Below are positions 1-5,624 of a DNA stretch of 5,624 bases, piece after piece. Within the stretch, counting starts at the first letter, position 1. Each line of letters begins with the position of its first letter. This stretch comes from Proteobacteria bacterium UBA1847 (GTDB lineage Bacteria; Pseudomonadota; Gammaproteobacteria; Steroidobacterales; Woeseiaceae). The translations under genes were made by a program, and so were the position numbers. The stretch lies in NCBI GenBank assembly GCA_002338605.1, contig DDIP01000275.1:1-5624 (forward strand), in the 5' to 3' direction. A model generated the notes under the pieces. The model was not told the origin of the DNA. It saw only the letters and a list, made by a program, of their open reading frames with translations, and made no database searches.

Positions 1-2
1 CG

Positions 3-317
3 GAGCCCGCTGCGACACGCCGGCCCGCCGCTGACACGCCTGTCGCCGTCAGTTCACTGAACCGCCTGCGCTATGTCGCACCGAAATACCCGCGCAATGC
101 ACAGCGGCGCAACCAGTCCGGTTGGGTCGACGTGGTATTCACCGTTGCGATCGATGGCACTGTCAGCAATATCGAGGTGCGCGGATCTGAGCCGGGTGAG
201 GTCTTCGTGAACGCCGCTGTCAATGCGGTTGAAAAATGGGAGTTTGAACCCGTCATTGTAGATGGGGTCGCAGTTGAGAAGCGAGCCGGTGTTCGCATGC
301 TCTTCGCGCTGGAGTAG
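3..317 (+). CDS. TonB-family energy transducer, C-terminal domain (5' partial)
   Basis: The frame is open from the left edge of the window to a TAG stop at 315-317, giving about 104 C-terminal residues; the start lies upstream. The first ~18 residues are rich in Ala, Pro and Arg, as in the periplasmic linker of TonB-like proteins. The remainder resembles the TonB C-terminal domain: a YPRNAQRR segment, then GWVDVVFTVAIDGTVSNIEV, a helix around AAVNAVEKWEFEP, and a final strand ending MLFALE. In this family the domain spans the periplasm and contacts outer-membrane receptors or other partners, powered by ExbB/ExbD. The N-terminal anchor is not visible, so membrane topology cannot be confirmed. 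A GTG at 132 could be miscalled as the start, but the domain begins before it. No ExbB, ExbD or receptor gene is visible, so the substrate is unknown. A stand-alone TonB-domain protein of other function is possible. Confidence 0.85.
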   Translation, partial: EPAATRRPAADTPVAVSSLNRLRYVAPKYPRNAQRRNQSGWVDVVFTVAIDGTVSNIEVRGSEPGEVFVNAAVNAVEKWEFEPVIVDGVAVEKRAGVRMLFALE

Positions 318-358
318 TTACCTCACTTCGTTTTCCACACGGTCAACTTTTTTCCGAA

Positions 359-388
359 TTGGACCAAAACGGCGAATACGGCTACAGT
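359..388 (+). promoter_or_regulatory. Possible promoter of the TetR-family gene
   Basis: A weak sigma70-like pair can be drawn: TTGGAC at 359-364 and TACAGT at 383-388, with 18 bases between. Each element matches only about half to two thirds of the consensus, so this is a guess supported mainly by position. If it is right, the -10 box lies inside the left arm of the inverted repeat at 383-407, so a bound repressor would block RNA polymerase. Confidence 0.3.
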
Positions 389-407
389 TAGACAGGATCT
401 AACTGTA
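383..407. promoter_or_regulatory. Perfect inverted repeat, probable TetR-type operator
   Basis: TACAGTTAGA at 383-392 is matched exactly by its reverse complement TCTAACTGTA at 398-407, with the 5-base spacer CAGGA between them. The element is 25 bp, and its right end overlaps the first bases of the ribosome binding site of the repressor gene that starts 13 bases downstream. TetR-family dimers bind such short palindromes next to their own genes, so autorepression is the likely role. No second full copy is seen elsewhere in the window, including the leader of the aminotransferase gene. There is no U-run after the repeat, which argues against a terminator of the upstream gene. Confidence 0.8.
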
Positions 408-419
408 AGGAAACGCCTG

Positions 420-1100
420 GTGCCGGATGAATCGACTTTACATAACGAGCAACCCGCTCGAAAACAACAACAACGAAGTCTTGTCACACAGCAAAAACTC
501 CTCGACGCTGCAGTTGAGGCATTTTCCGAGAACGGTTTCAAGGGAACCTCCACTCGCGACATCGCCGAACGAGCCGGTGTCCACCACCCGTTAATTACCT
601 ACCACTTCAAGAACAAGGACCAGCTTTGGCGCGCAGCTGCCGACTATATTTTCGGTGCGTTTACGAATTCATTGGCCAGTGCGCTCGAAGAGTACAAGGA
701 TCAATGCCCGAAACAGCGCATGTCGGCACTGATTCATGCGTATGTGAATTACGCGAAAAACCAGCCGGCATTGCACAAAGTGATGGTGCAGGAAGCAAGC
801 TATCCGAATCCCCGCCTTGAATGGCTGATCGACAAACACTTAAAGCCAATTTTCACAGCGACATTTGGCATGCTCGAAAAATTGCAGGAACTCGGCGTCG
901 CCGTCCCGGGTGACCCCGCGTTGCTTTTCAATATGATTCGACTGTCATCGGGTGGCCTGCTGGCACTGGGTAACGAATTGAAGGCATCCAGCGGTATCGA
1001 TATCAACGATCCCGAGACGCTCAGTGAAATCAGCGAGATGATTGTCCGCGTTTTCCTGCCCGGCGATATGCCCGTGTCCGTTGCAGAATCAATTAACTGA
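420..1100 (+). CDS. TetR/AcrR-family transcriptional regulator
   Basis: A 226-residue protein, of usual length for the family. Residues ~21-75 form the N-terminal DNA-binding domain: helix 1 around KLLDAAVEAFSENGF, then the helix-turn-helix TSTRDIAERAGVHHPLITYHF, closing with KNKDQLW, a typical TetR signature. The rest (~80-226) is helical and would bind a ligand and form the dimer. It contains a distinctive EASYPNPRLEWL stretch, but the ligand cannot be read from sequence. The start is GTG at 420. TAAGGA at 406-411 is a well-spaced ribosome binding site, and the next in-frame ATG would remove the DNA-binding domain. A perfect palindrome at 383-407 suggests autorepression. The gene converges on the ureohydrolase gene with 9 bases between stops. 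Control of the polyamine genes is possible from position only; the neighbouring TonB-like gene or a distant target is equally open. Confidence 0.95.
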   Translation: MPDESTLHNEQPARKQQQRSLVTQQKLLDAAVEAFSENGFKGTSTRDIAERAGVHHPLITYHFKNKDQLWRAAADYIFGAFTNSLASALEEYKDQCPKQRMSALIHAYVNYAKNQPALHKVMVQEASYPNPRLEWLIDKHLKPIFTATFGMLEKLQELGVAVPGDPALLFNMIRLSSGGLLALGNELKASSGIDINDPETLSEISEMIVRVFLPGDMPVSVAESIN

Positions 1101-1109
1101 AAACGCGCG

Positions 1110-2063
1110 CTAGCGACTTCCCGGTCGATTGGCAAAAAGGTAAAGCATCTCCATCGCGATGTGTGCGGCTGCAAGCGCCGTGATTTCACCAACGTCGTAG
1201 GCCGGAGCCACTTCGACGACGTCCATGCCGATAATGTTGATTCCCTGCAGTCCACGCAGTATCGACATCGCCTGGTGGGTGGTCAGTCCCGCGCAGACCG
1301 GCGTTCCTGTGCCCGGTGCAACGCTCGGGTCTAGGCAATCAATATCAAAAGTAACGTAGACCGGCGAGTCGCCCAGGAATTCTCGCGTGCTTTCGATTGT
1401 CGCCTCGAGTGATTGCGTCTGAACGGCGGGCCCGTCAATGATGTTGAATCCTAGCGTGTCCGGATTGTGTGTGCGCAGTCCGATCTGGACCGAGCGCGTC
1501 GGATCGACCAGTCCCTGCTTCGCGGCCCACCAGAACATCGTGCCATGATCGATACGATCGTTTTCATCCGCCCAGGTATCGGAATGGGCGTCGAAATGCA
1601 AAATCGATATCGGACCGCCGTGCTTTCGCACATGCGCTTTGATCAACGGGTAGGAAATGAAATGATCACCGCCAAGACTTAGCAAGCCGGGTCCCTGTGA
1701 AATCAGCGCGTAAGCGGCGCTTTCGATGGCGTCCGGGACCGACTCGGGTTTGCCGAAGTCGAAATAGGCATCGCCCGCATCGACGACCGCAAGTTTGTCA
1801 AACGGATCGAAATCGGTTCCGTAGGGACGTTCCCAGGCCATGATCGTTGAGGCATTACGTATCGCCCTGGGCCCCAACCGTGCGCCGGACCGGTTGGTCG
1901 TGGCTGTATCGAACGGTACGCCCATGACTGCGACATCGACACCACTCATATCCTTGGTGTACTTGCGGCGCATGAAGGATATTACGCCGCCATAGGTCGC
2001 TTCCGGTGTCGTACCCAGGAGGCTTTTTCGCATTATTGCGTGGTCGTTTTTATGCTTGTCCAT
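1110..2063 (-). CDS. speB: Agmatinase-family ureohydrolase
   Basis: A 317-residue cytoplasmic enzyme of the arginase/agmatinase family, close to the ~306 residues of E. coli SpeB. The family hydrolyses a guanidino group to release urea; the best guess here is agmatine to putrescine plus urea. All expected binuclear manganese ligands are present: GGDH with His134, DAHSD with Asp158, His160 and Asp162, and DIDCLD with Asp240 and Asp242. APGTGTP (249-255) and Glu284 in the DVVEVAP segment are also conserved. The ATG at 2063 is chosen because AGGA at 2072-2075 lies 8 bases upstream. An in-frame start at 2111 would add 16 residues of poor similarity inside the aminotransferase gene. It lies 5 bases after the aminotransferase stop, so the two are probably cotranscribed and translationally coupled. 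Substrate is inferred from context; guanidinobutyrase, which makes GABA and urea, would also suit this locus. No clear terminator follows the TAG stop. Confidence 0.93.
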   Translation of the reverse strand: MDKHKNDHAIMRKSLLGTTPEATYGGVISFMRRKYTKDMSGVDVAVMGVPFDTATTNRSGARLGPRAIRNASTIMAWERPYGTDFDPFDKLAVVDAGDAYFDFGKPESVPDAIESAAYALISQGPGLLSLGGDHFISYPLIKAHVRKHGGPISILHFDAHSDTWADENDRIDHGTMFWWAAKQGLVDPTRSVQIGLRTHNPDTLGFNIIDGPAVQTQSLEATIESTREFLGDSPVYVTFDIDCLDPSVAPGTGTPVCAGLTTHQAMSILRGLQGINIIGMDVVEVAPAYDVGEITALAAAHIAMEMLYLFANRPGSR

Positions 2064-2068
2064 CGGAT

Positions 2069-3442
2069 TTATCCTGCAAGGTCTGCCTGTGCCAGATCCA
2101 GTGCTTTCCACGTAGCGTTCATCATTTCATCCGCCTCGCTGTGCGACAAAACGAAGGGTGGCGCACAAACGATTGTATCGCCAACGGCTCGCATGCAGAC
2201 ACCGCCATCCAGCAGGTGATCTCGCAGGACGACACCCGCACGTTGCTTTTCGTCAAACCGTTCAATCGGCTGCTTTTTCCTGACAAGCTCGAAAGCACCC
2301 ATCAGGCCCACCATGCGTGAATCACCCACCAATGGATGGTCGGTCAATGCCCGCCATTTCTCCTGCAGGTATGGGCCGATATCGTCCCTGATTCGGGTAA
2401 CCAGGTTCTCGCGACGAATCAACTTCAGGTTGGCAAGTGCAACTGCGCAGGAAACCGGGTGCCCGGAATACGTGTAACCGTGGAAGAACTCGCCTCCTTT
2501 TTCTATCAGCACATCGGCAACTCGGTCACCAACGTAGACCCCGCCGAGCGGCAGGTAACCCGATGAAACCCCTTTCGCAAACGGCATGAAGTCCGGGCGC
2601 GTATCAAAGTAGTCGGCACCAAACCATTCTCCGAGACGGCCGAAGCCTGTGATGACCTCGTCGGAAATCAGCAGTATTCCGTACTCATCGCAAATCCTCT
2701 GCACCTCTGGCCAATACGTCCTGGGAGGAACGATGACGCCGCCAGCACCCTGAATGGGCTCGCCGATGAAAGCGGCCACTTTGTCCGGCCCGACTTCCTT
2801 GATCTTCTTCTCGATCGATCGAGCTGCCTGTAGTCCAAACTCGTCGGGCGACAGCGACTGGTCGCTGCCATACCAGTAGGGCTGATCAACATGCACGATT
2901 CCCGGAATAGGCAGGCCACTTTGCTTGTGCATGGGTTTCATGCCGCTCAGACTCGCTGCTGCCACCGTCGAACCGTGGTAGGCGTTCACGCGACTGATAA
3001 TGGTATGTCGCCCCGGCTGTCCCATCAGGTCCCAGTAGGTGCGCACCATGCGAATGATCGTGTCATTCGACTCCGATCCGGAGCCCGCAAAAAACACGCG
3101 ATTCAAATGCGGCTGGCTGACCTCTTTCAAAAAGGCCGCCAGTTCGATGGCAGGCGGGTGAGAACACTGAAAGAAGCTGTTGTAGTACGGCAGCTCTTTC
3201 ATTTGCTCATTCGCCGCGTCGATGATCTCCTGCCGACCATAGCCCGCGTTGACGCACCAAAGGCCCGACATGCCATCGAGAATCTTGTGGCCATCGGCCT
3301 CGTATATATAGACACCCTCCGCGCGAGTGATAATTCTCGAGCGTTGCGCGTGCAATGCTTTGTGATCGGTGAATGGATGCAGGTGATGGCTCTTGTCCAT
3401 CTCCTGCAAATCCTGACGAGAGCGCTTTTCTATTGCTGCCAT
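2069..3442 (-). CDS. spuC: Class III PLP aminotransferase, putrescine/polyamine:pyruvate type (SpuC-like)
   Basis: A 457-residue fold-type I, class III aminotransferase, full length for SpuC-type enzymes. It closely follows P. aeruginosa SpuC from HHLHPFTDH (19-27) through GLWCVNAGYGR (60-70), PYWYG (188-192) and QGAGGVIVPP (231-240). The PLP site is complete: GSGSESND (120-127) for the phosphate, YHG (155-157) for ring stacking, Asp261 in SDEV for the pyridine nitrogen, Lys290 in FAKG as Schiff-base lysine, and Thr324 in YTYSGHP. SpuC moves the amino group of putrescine to pyruvate, giving 4-aminobutanal and alanine in the cytoplasm. Cadaverine, spermidine or gamma-glutamylputrescine are other possible donors. 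The ATG at 3442 has GAGG at 3448-3451 five bases upstream; Met15 (MDKSHH) is a weaker alternative. It follows the synthetase gene after a 118-base leader and runs into the ureohydrolase gene with a 5-base gap. Family is certain; exact amine is inferred. Confidence 0.94.
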   Translation of the reverse strand: MAAIEKRSRQDLQEMDKSHHLHPFTDHKALHAQRSRIITRAEGVYIYEADGHKILDGMSGLWCVNAGYGRQEIIDAANEQMKELPYYNSFFQCSHPPAIELAAFLKEVSQPHLNRVFFAGSGSESNDTIIRMVRTYWDLMGQPGRHTIISRVNAYHGSTVAAASLSGMKPMHKQSGLPIPGIVHVDQPYWYGSDQSLSPDEFGLQAARSIEKKIKEVGPDKVAAFIGEPIQGAGGVIVPPRTYWPEVQRICDEYGILLISDEVITGFGRLGEWFGADYFDTRPDFMPFAKGVSSGYLPLGGVYVGDRVADVLIEKGGEFFHGYTYSGHPVSCAVALANLKLIRRENLVTRIRDDIGPYLQEKWRALTDHPLVGDSRMVGLMGAFELVRKKQPIERFDEKQRAGVVLRDHLLDGGVCMRAVGDTIVCAPPFVLSHSEADEMMNATWKALDLAQADLAG

Positions 3443-3560
3443 TAGAACCTCAACCCGGCCTCCGTGAGGCCTTAAAAAAAACTGTAATCGGTATGCCGAT
3501 CTTATCGGCTTCCCGGGTGTGCGTCAGACCGACTCCATATGTTGAAACCCGTCGCGGTCG
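3443..3560 (-). promoter_or_regulatory. Structured 118-base leader before the aminotransferase gene
   Basis: This is the only sizeable gap in the minus-strand cluster. Reading the minus strand there are three short hairpins. A is GCCGAT-AAG-ATCGGC (3509-3495). B is ATCGG-CATA-CCGAT (3500-3487). C is GGCCTC-ACG-GAGGCC (3471-3457). A and B share the segment 3500-3495/6, so they cannot form together. A run of eight T (3481-3474) follows B after five bases and precedes C. C ends 14 bases before the ATG, leaving the GAGG ribosome binding site (3451-3448) outside the stem. The layout resembles an attenuator, but B is only 5 bp and its U-run is not adjacent, so it is a poor classical terminator. I do not recognise a known riboswitch or a sigma54 -24/-12 site. 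Confidence 0.35.
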
Positions 3561-3564
3561 TCAA
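3536..3564 (-). promoter_or_regulatory. Possible internal promoter upstream of the aminotransferase gene
   Basis: On the minus strand TTGACG (3564-3559, five of six bases matching the -35 consensus) is followed after 17 bases by CATATG (3541-3536, only three of six matching the -10). The -35 overlaps the TGA stop of the synthetase gene. Another weak -10-like sequence, GATAAG, lies further in at 3505-3500. The pair is plausible because the 118-base gap could start a second transcript, but the -10 match is poor. Confidence 0.22.
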
Positions 3565-4892
3565 ACGTTAAACATCAAAATCTCGCGCTCATAGGGCGTG
3601 ATGATTTCCTGAAATTCCCGATATTCGTTGTCTTTTAGCAGGGTATATAACTCGACGAACTCTTCGCCCAGAATACTCCGCATGGCGGTACTGCCGCGCA
3701 AGGCCTCAATTGACATCAGGATATGGCGATGTAACTCGAAATTACCACTGTAGGCGCTTCCTTTCGCTTCGGGTCTCGGCTCAATGCCCTCAAGCATGCC
3801 GAGAAAACCGCAGGCGAGTGATGCCGCCATAACCAGGTAGGGATTGACATCCGACCCGGCCAATCGATTCTCGATGCGTCGCGCCTCGGGTGGAGCGTCG
3901 GGAACCCGGAGTCCGACAGTCCGATTGTCCGTTGCCCAGGCGAGATTGACCGGGGACGAATCGGGGTTCATGAAGCGTCGATAGGAGTTGACGTAGGGAG
4001 CGAACAACAGCATTGCCTCCGGCATGTATCGCTGCAGACCGCCAATATAAAAATAAAACAAATCGGTCGCTTCACCATCAGGACCGGAAAAGATATTGTT
4101 TCCCTGCTTGTCGACGATGCTCTGGTGAATGTGAAGCGCACTGCCCGCGTCCTCGGACATCGGCTTTGCCAGGAAGGTCGCGTGCATGCCGTGCTGGATT
4201 GCGGTTTCGCGAACCGTCCGCTTGAACAGGAAAACCTGGTCCGCGAGCTCGACGGCATTGCCGTGCAGAAAATTTATTTCGAATTGTGCCGGACCCATTT
4301 CCTGCGACAGCGTGTCGATCGGCATACCCTGAGCTTCGCAATAGGAGTAGATATCGTTAATGAACGGGTCGAAGTCGTTCATCGTATCAATGCTGTAAGG
4401 CTGGCGTGCGCCTTCGGTCCAACCCAATCTGCCCTCCGGCGGCTCGGCCTCTTCGTTCGGGTCGGAATGCGCGCTGATCAGGTAAAACTCAACTTCGGGT
4501 GCGACGATCGGTACCCACCCGCGGGCCTCGAACTTGCTAAGGACGTTGCGAAGAACCGCGCGTGGCGATTTGCTGACTTGCGATCCGTCACGTCGATAGC
4601 AATCCATGAAAACCGAAGCTGCCGGGTCGGTAGACCATGGCACCACACGCAAGGTCGTCGGGTCGGGAACCAGCACCATGTCGCGGTCCTCGACATTCGT
4701 CGGATCGAGAATATATTCGCCCGATACGGATTGCGAAAATATCGCCTCCGGCATTTTAAGCTGCCCGGACCCGAACTTGTCCGCTGGCAAAACCTTGCCC
4801 CGAGCCGAACCTGCCATGTCCGGGACAAACGCTTCTACGTCTTCAATTCTGCGTTCCTGAAACCAGGCTTGAAAGACATTGTCCTTACTCAC
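3561..4892 (-). CDS. puuA: Gamma-glutamylpolyamine synthetase, glutamine synthetase family (PuuA/SpuB-like)
   Basis: A 443-residue cytoplasmic enzyme of the glutamine synthetase fold. PuuA-type members use ATP to join glutamate to putrescine or a related amine. Residues ~15-100 form the N-terminal beta-grasp domain and ~105-443 the catalytic domain. Metal and substrate motifs are present: PEVEF with Glu133 and Glu135, SQEMGPAQFEINF with Glu198 and Glu205, GSALHIHQS with His254 and His256, DNRTVGLRVP (322-331) and ENRLAGSDVNPYL with Glu341 and Arg343. The DNRT form, in place of the NRSASIR type of biosynthetic GlnA, and the absence of a recognisable adenylylation-loop motif favour the polyamine subfamily. 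The start chosen is GTG at 4892, with CAGG at 4902-4899 upstream; it overlaps the hydrolase gene by 8 bases. An earlier in-frame ATG at 5030 would add 46 unrelated residues. Activity on ethanolamine, isopropylamine or another amine cannot be excluded. Confidence 0.93.
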   Translation of the reverse strand: MSKDNVFQAWFQERRIEDVEAFVPDMAGSARGKVLPADKFGSGQLKMPEAIFSQSVSGEYILDPTNVEDRDMVLVPDPTTLRVVPWSTDPAASVFMDCYRRDGSQVSKSPRAVLRNVLSKFEARGWVPIVAPEVEFYLISAHSDPNEEAEPPEGRLGWTEGARQPYSIDTMNDFDPFINDIYSYCEAQGMPIDTLSQEMGPAQFEINFLHGNAVELADQVFLFKRTVRETAIQHGMHATFLAKPMSEDAGSALHIHQSIVDKQGNNIFSGPDGEATDLFYFYIGGLQRYMPEAMLLFAPYVNSYRRFMNPDSSPVNLAWATDNRTVGLRVPDAPPEARRIENRLAGSDVNPYLVMAASLACGFLGMLEGIEPRPEAKGSAYSGNFELHRHILMSIEALRGSTAMRSILGEEFVELYTLLKDNEYREFQEIITPYEREILMFNV

Positions 4893-5624
4893 ATTGCACC
4901 TGTCGTTGTGACATACGTGCCCTGCACGCATCGCCAAACGCCTTGAAAATTGCCATTGAAAATTCGTTCTCTGTAACACGCCACTCCGGATGCCATTGAA
5001 CAGACAGATTGAATCCGGGTGCACTGTCAACCCTGAAAGCCTCTATCAGGCCATCGTCGGCGACCGCCTCTACGGATACACCGCGGCCAAGTTTTGCGAT
5101 GCCCTGTCCGTGCAGTGAATTAACCATTTGTGAATCTGAACCCGCGAGTTGCCGCAGCAAACCACCTTCCATCAGAGTCACCGGGTGGGCAGGTCCGTAT
5201 TGTACGTCGAGCGGATCCTCCTTGTTCTCCAGGTGGCAGTGGTAACCCGGAACATCCGCAACGTTCTGGTGCAAGGTGCCGCCCAGTGCAACATTTAATT
5301 CCTGGTGTCCGCGACAAATGGCGAGTAGCGGCACACCTTTTTCCAGCGCTCGAAGCGCAAGCGGCAGGGTCATTGCATCGCGATGCGGGTCATGAAAGCC
5401 CGGATCATGAGAGGGTTGCTCACCGTAGCGGTAAGGTTCGACATTGGAATAACTGCCTGTGAGCGCGATTCCGTCGACGCGGTCAAGCAATTCGTCGAGA
5501 TCGATATCGTCAGCCAGCGCCGGCAGAGCCAGCGGCAGCGTCCCCGATCCGTCGATCAGGGCCCGCAGGTATTTTTCGCCTACGACGTGCGACGGATGCG
5601 GCTCCAGCATTCTGCGGTCAGCGG
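4885..5624 (-). CDS. puuD: Gamma-glutamyl-GABA hydrolase, class I glutamine amidotransferase-like (PuuD/SpuA-like; 5' partial)
   Basis: The last step of the Puu route: hydrolysis of gamma-glutamyl-GABA to glutamate and GABA in the cytoplasm (peptidase C26 group). At least 246 residues are in the window. The frame stays open to the right edge, reading ADRR before the ATG at 5610. PuuD proteins have about 10-20 further residues there (an IGVV-like first strand), so the true start is probably just outside and the ATG at 5610 is internal. Counting from that Met, landmarks are GEKYLRAL (11-18), DGIALTGSYSNVEP (46-59), the nucleophile elbow AICRGHQE with Cys99, NSLHGQG (164-170) and QWHPEW with His207 and Glu209 completing the triad. 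The order of motifs matches E. coli PuuD. The stop overlaps the start of the synthetase gene by 8 bases, indicating one operon. Substrate is inferred from family and neighbours. Confidence 0.93.
   Translation of the reverse strand, partial: ADRRMLEPHPSHVVGEKYLRALIDGSGTLPLALPALADDIDLDELLDRVDGIALTGSYSNVEPYRYGEQPSHDPGFHDPHRDAMTLPLALRALEKGVPLLAICRGHQELNVALGGTLHQNVADVPGYHCHLENKEDPLDVQYGPAHPVTLMEGGLLRQLAGSDSQMVNSLHGQGIAKLGRGVSVEAVADDGLIEAFRVDSAPGFNLSVQWHPEWRVTENEFSMAIFKAFGDACRARMSQRQVQCE
4893..4902 (-). promoter_or_regulatory. Ribosome binding site deciding the synthetase start
   Basis: The minus strand reads CAGG (4902-4899), then six bases, then GTG (4892-4890). The match to the ideal Shine-Dalgarno sequence is modest, as expected where ribosomes finishing the upstream hydrolase gene (TAA at 4887-4885) can restart. 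This supports the GTG start over the longer in-frame ATG at 5030, which lies well inside the hydrolase coding region. Confidence 0.5.

Noticed and set aside
132..317. A separate small 61-residue protein starting at GTG 132.
   Set aside because: The frame continues upstream to the window edge, and the TonB C-terminal domain similarity starts before this codon, so it is the tail of a larger gene.
2064..2111. A longer ureohydrolase starting at 2111.
   Set aside because: The added 16 residues overlap the aminotransferase end and do not resemble the family N-terminus; the ATG at 2063 has a good ribosome binding site.
2891..3445. A 184-codon open frame on the plus strand opposite the aminotransferase gene.
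   Set aside because: It is a shadow of the well-supported aminotransferase gene, with no recognisable motifs.
3441..3450. ATTAGAACCT as a second binding half-site for the TetR-family regulator.
   Set aside because: Only a short TTAGA core is shared and no inverted partner is present at the right distance.
3457..3481. The hairpin GGCCTC-CGT-GAGGCC next to an eight-base A/T run as a rho-independent terminator.
   Set aside because: On the minus strand the T-run comes before the hairpin, and on the plus strand the hairpin is followed by A's, so neither orientation gives stem then U-run.
4125..4946. A 273-codon open frame on the plus strand opposite the synthetase gene.
   Set aside because: It lies almost wholly antisense to a clear glutamine synthetase-family gene, its translation shows no recognisable domain, and long antisense frames are common in GC-rich coding DNA.
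4893..5030. A longer synthetase starting at 5030.
   Set aside because: The 46 extra residues lie inside the hydrolase coding sequence and do not look like the start of a glutamine synthetase-fold protein; family length fits the GTG start.

Overview
The window looks like bacterial chromosome, most likely from a gammaproteobacterium. This is inferred from the protein resemblances (Pseudomonas Spu and E. coli Puu proteins, a TonB-type C-terminal domain) and moderately high GC, not from a marker gene. It holds six protein genes. Two are on the plus strand at the left, and four on the minus strand fill the rest. I see no RNA genes, mobile elements, CRISPR arrays or phage genes.

Left side: positions 3-317 are the 3' end of a TonB-family energy transducer gene, whose start lies outside the window. 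A 102-base gap follows. It carries a perfect 10-bp inverted repeat with a 5-bp spacer (383-407), just before the GTG start of a TetR/AcrR-type repressor gene (420-1100). This is a strong candidate autoregulatory operator.

Right side, in minus-strand transcription order: a PuuD/SpuA-like gamma-glutamyl-GABA hydrolase (4885 to beyond 5624, N-terminus outside the window); a PuuA/SpuB-like gamma-glutamylpolyamine synthetase of the glutamine synthetase fold (3561-4892, overlapping the hydrolase by 8 bases); a 118-base leader with hairpin-forming repeats and a T8 run; a SpuC-like class III polyamine:pyruvate aminotransferase (2069-3442); and an agmatinase-family ureohydrolase (1110-2063), 5 bases downstream. 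The repressor gene and the ureohydrolase gene converge with only 9 bases between their stop codons.

The first three enzymes follow the order spuA-spuB-spuC of the Pseudomonas aeruginosa polyamine-use operon. The ureohydrolase sits where the transporter genes begin there. The likely flow is agmatine to putrescine plus urea by the ureohydrolase. Putrescine is then either glutamylated by the synthetase or transaminated directly, and the hydrolase releases GABA from gamma-glutamyl-GABA. All four enzymes keep the catalytic residues I could check. The aldehyde dehydrogenase step, any putrescine oxidase and any transporter are not in the window. Nothing here looks like a wholly new system. The notable points are the operator, the leader between the synthetase and the aminotransferase, and the joining of a ureohydrolase to a Spu-type cluster.
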